NCBI RefSeq assembly: GCF_009928445.1
Contig: NZ_JAABNO010000022.1
Span: 19,024-83,023 of the forward strand
Direction: 5' to 3'
DNA length: 64,000 bases
Source: Clostridium sp. C8-1-8
GTDB lineage: Bacteria > Bacillota > Clostridia > Clostridiales > Clostridiaceae
The notes below the pieces were generated by a model. That model was given only the letters and a program-made list of their open reading frames with translations, was not told the origin of the DNA and did no database searches. The first letter of the stretch is position 1, and every line of letters begins with the position of its first letter. The position numbers and the translations under genes were made by a program. This document shows positions 63,741 through 64,000 of the stretch, one piece after another.

Positions 63741-64000
63741 TACTCCTTTACTTTTGTTAATATAAACTCATTTCTTCATTAAACTCGAAAATAAAAAATA
63801 GATTATGTCGCCTGCCAGTATTTCTTCACATTCGTTCAGAAAAGGCAGATGCGCAAAAAATTCGCTAAAGAAGAACGCTTTAGCGTTTTTATTTTGAGAA
63901 ACTATATTATTTATGTACTCATTTACTTTTGTTAATATAAACTCATTTCTTCATTAAACTCGAAAATAAAAAATAGATTATGTCGCCTGCCAGTATTTCT
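63741..64000 (+). repeat. 175-bp tandem repeat, running off the window
   Basis: 63741-63825 is repeated at 63916-64000 with one visible mismatch, so the unit is 175 bp and at least one and a half units are present. The unit holds a G-family repeat in minus orientation (63807-63875) and a terminator-like hairpin CGCTAAAG / CTTTAGCG followed by TTTTTATTTT (63863-63894). The array continues past the end of the window. Confidence 0.85.

Noticed and set aside
1..64000. tRNA or rRNA genes
   Set aside because: No GC-rich cloverleaf with a GTTCRANNC loop or rRNA-like segment was noticed by eye on either strand; a tRNAscan run would be decisive.

Overview
The window is AT-rich DNA with strong Shine-Dalgarno sequences (GGAGG-type), several TTG/GTG starts and many intrinsic terminators. 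Its families are typical of anaerobic Firmicutes. Glycyl-radical enzymes, a YesM/YesN regulatory pair, Lpl/Ytc-type sugar importers and free (non-dockerin) GH48/GH9 cellulases point to a mesophilic, plant-polysaccharide-degrading Clostridium or close relative. The species cannot be fixed from sequence alone.

Layout. 1-2.7 kb: the 3' part of a SNF2-type helicase gene and an unknown FG-GAP-like protein. 2.8-8.4 kb: a two-gene cellulase operon, a processive GH9 endoglucanase followed by a GH48 exocellulase, both secreted and both ending in Ig-like plus CBM3 modules. 8.9-14.1 kb: housekeeping and unknown genes (small membrane protein, nitroreductase, coiled-coil protein, chemoreceptor, LytR-CpsA-Psr protein). 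14.4-16.7 kb: a cystine-type amino-acid ABC importer. 17.2-18.3 kb: a DEAD-box RNA helicase. 18.8-21.2 kb: a YjjI glycyl radical enzyme with its YjjW activase, flanked by copies of a miniature inverted-repeat element. 21.9-23.4 kb: a small membrane protein and a two-part ThrE-like exporter. 23.6-24.05 kb: no protein gene, but a strong candidate for a large structured RNA on the minus strand.

24.3-49.9 kb is a xyloglucan/hemicellulose utilisation region. Outside the cell a secreted GH74 xyloglucanase (plus strand) would cut the backbone. A two-permease/one-lipoprotein importer would take up the oligosaccharides. Inside, GH95 fucosidase, GH42 beta-galactosidase, two GH3 beta-glycosidases and an SGNH esterase would trim them, and xylose isomerase would enter xylose into metabolism. 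Control is by a ROK repressor, a YesL-like membrane protein and a YesM/YesN-type two-component system. No GH31 alpha-xylosidase lies in the window.

50-64 kb is mixed: PHP phosphoesterase, cold-shock protein, IPP isomerase, a second polar amino-acid ABC importer, a small DUF protein, an orphan holin-like protein, a SatD / DUF3307 / SatD locus, a metallo-beta-lactamase-fold hydrolase, a SIMPL-domain protein, an MFS transporter, and a 43-residue peptide gene next to a 175-bp tandem repeat.

The intergenic DNA is unusually rich in dispersed palindromic repeats. I can separate at least four families, here called D, E, F and G. The most novel-looking items are the 370-nt structured RNA candidate (23677-24046), the SatD/DUF3307/SatD locus with its 35-bp palindromic operator, the palindromic repeat families, and the small peptide gene at 63535-63666.
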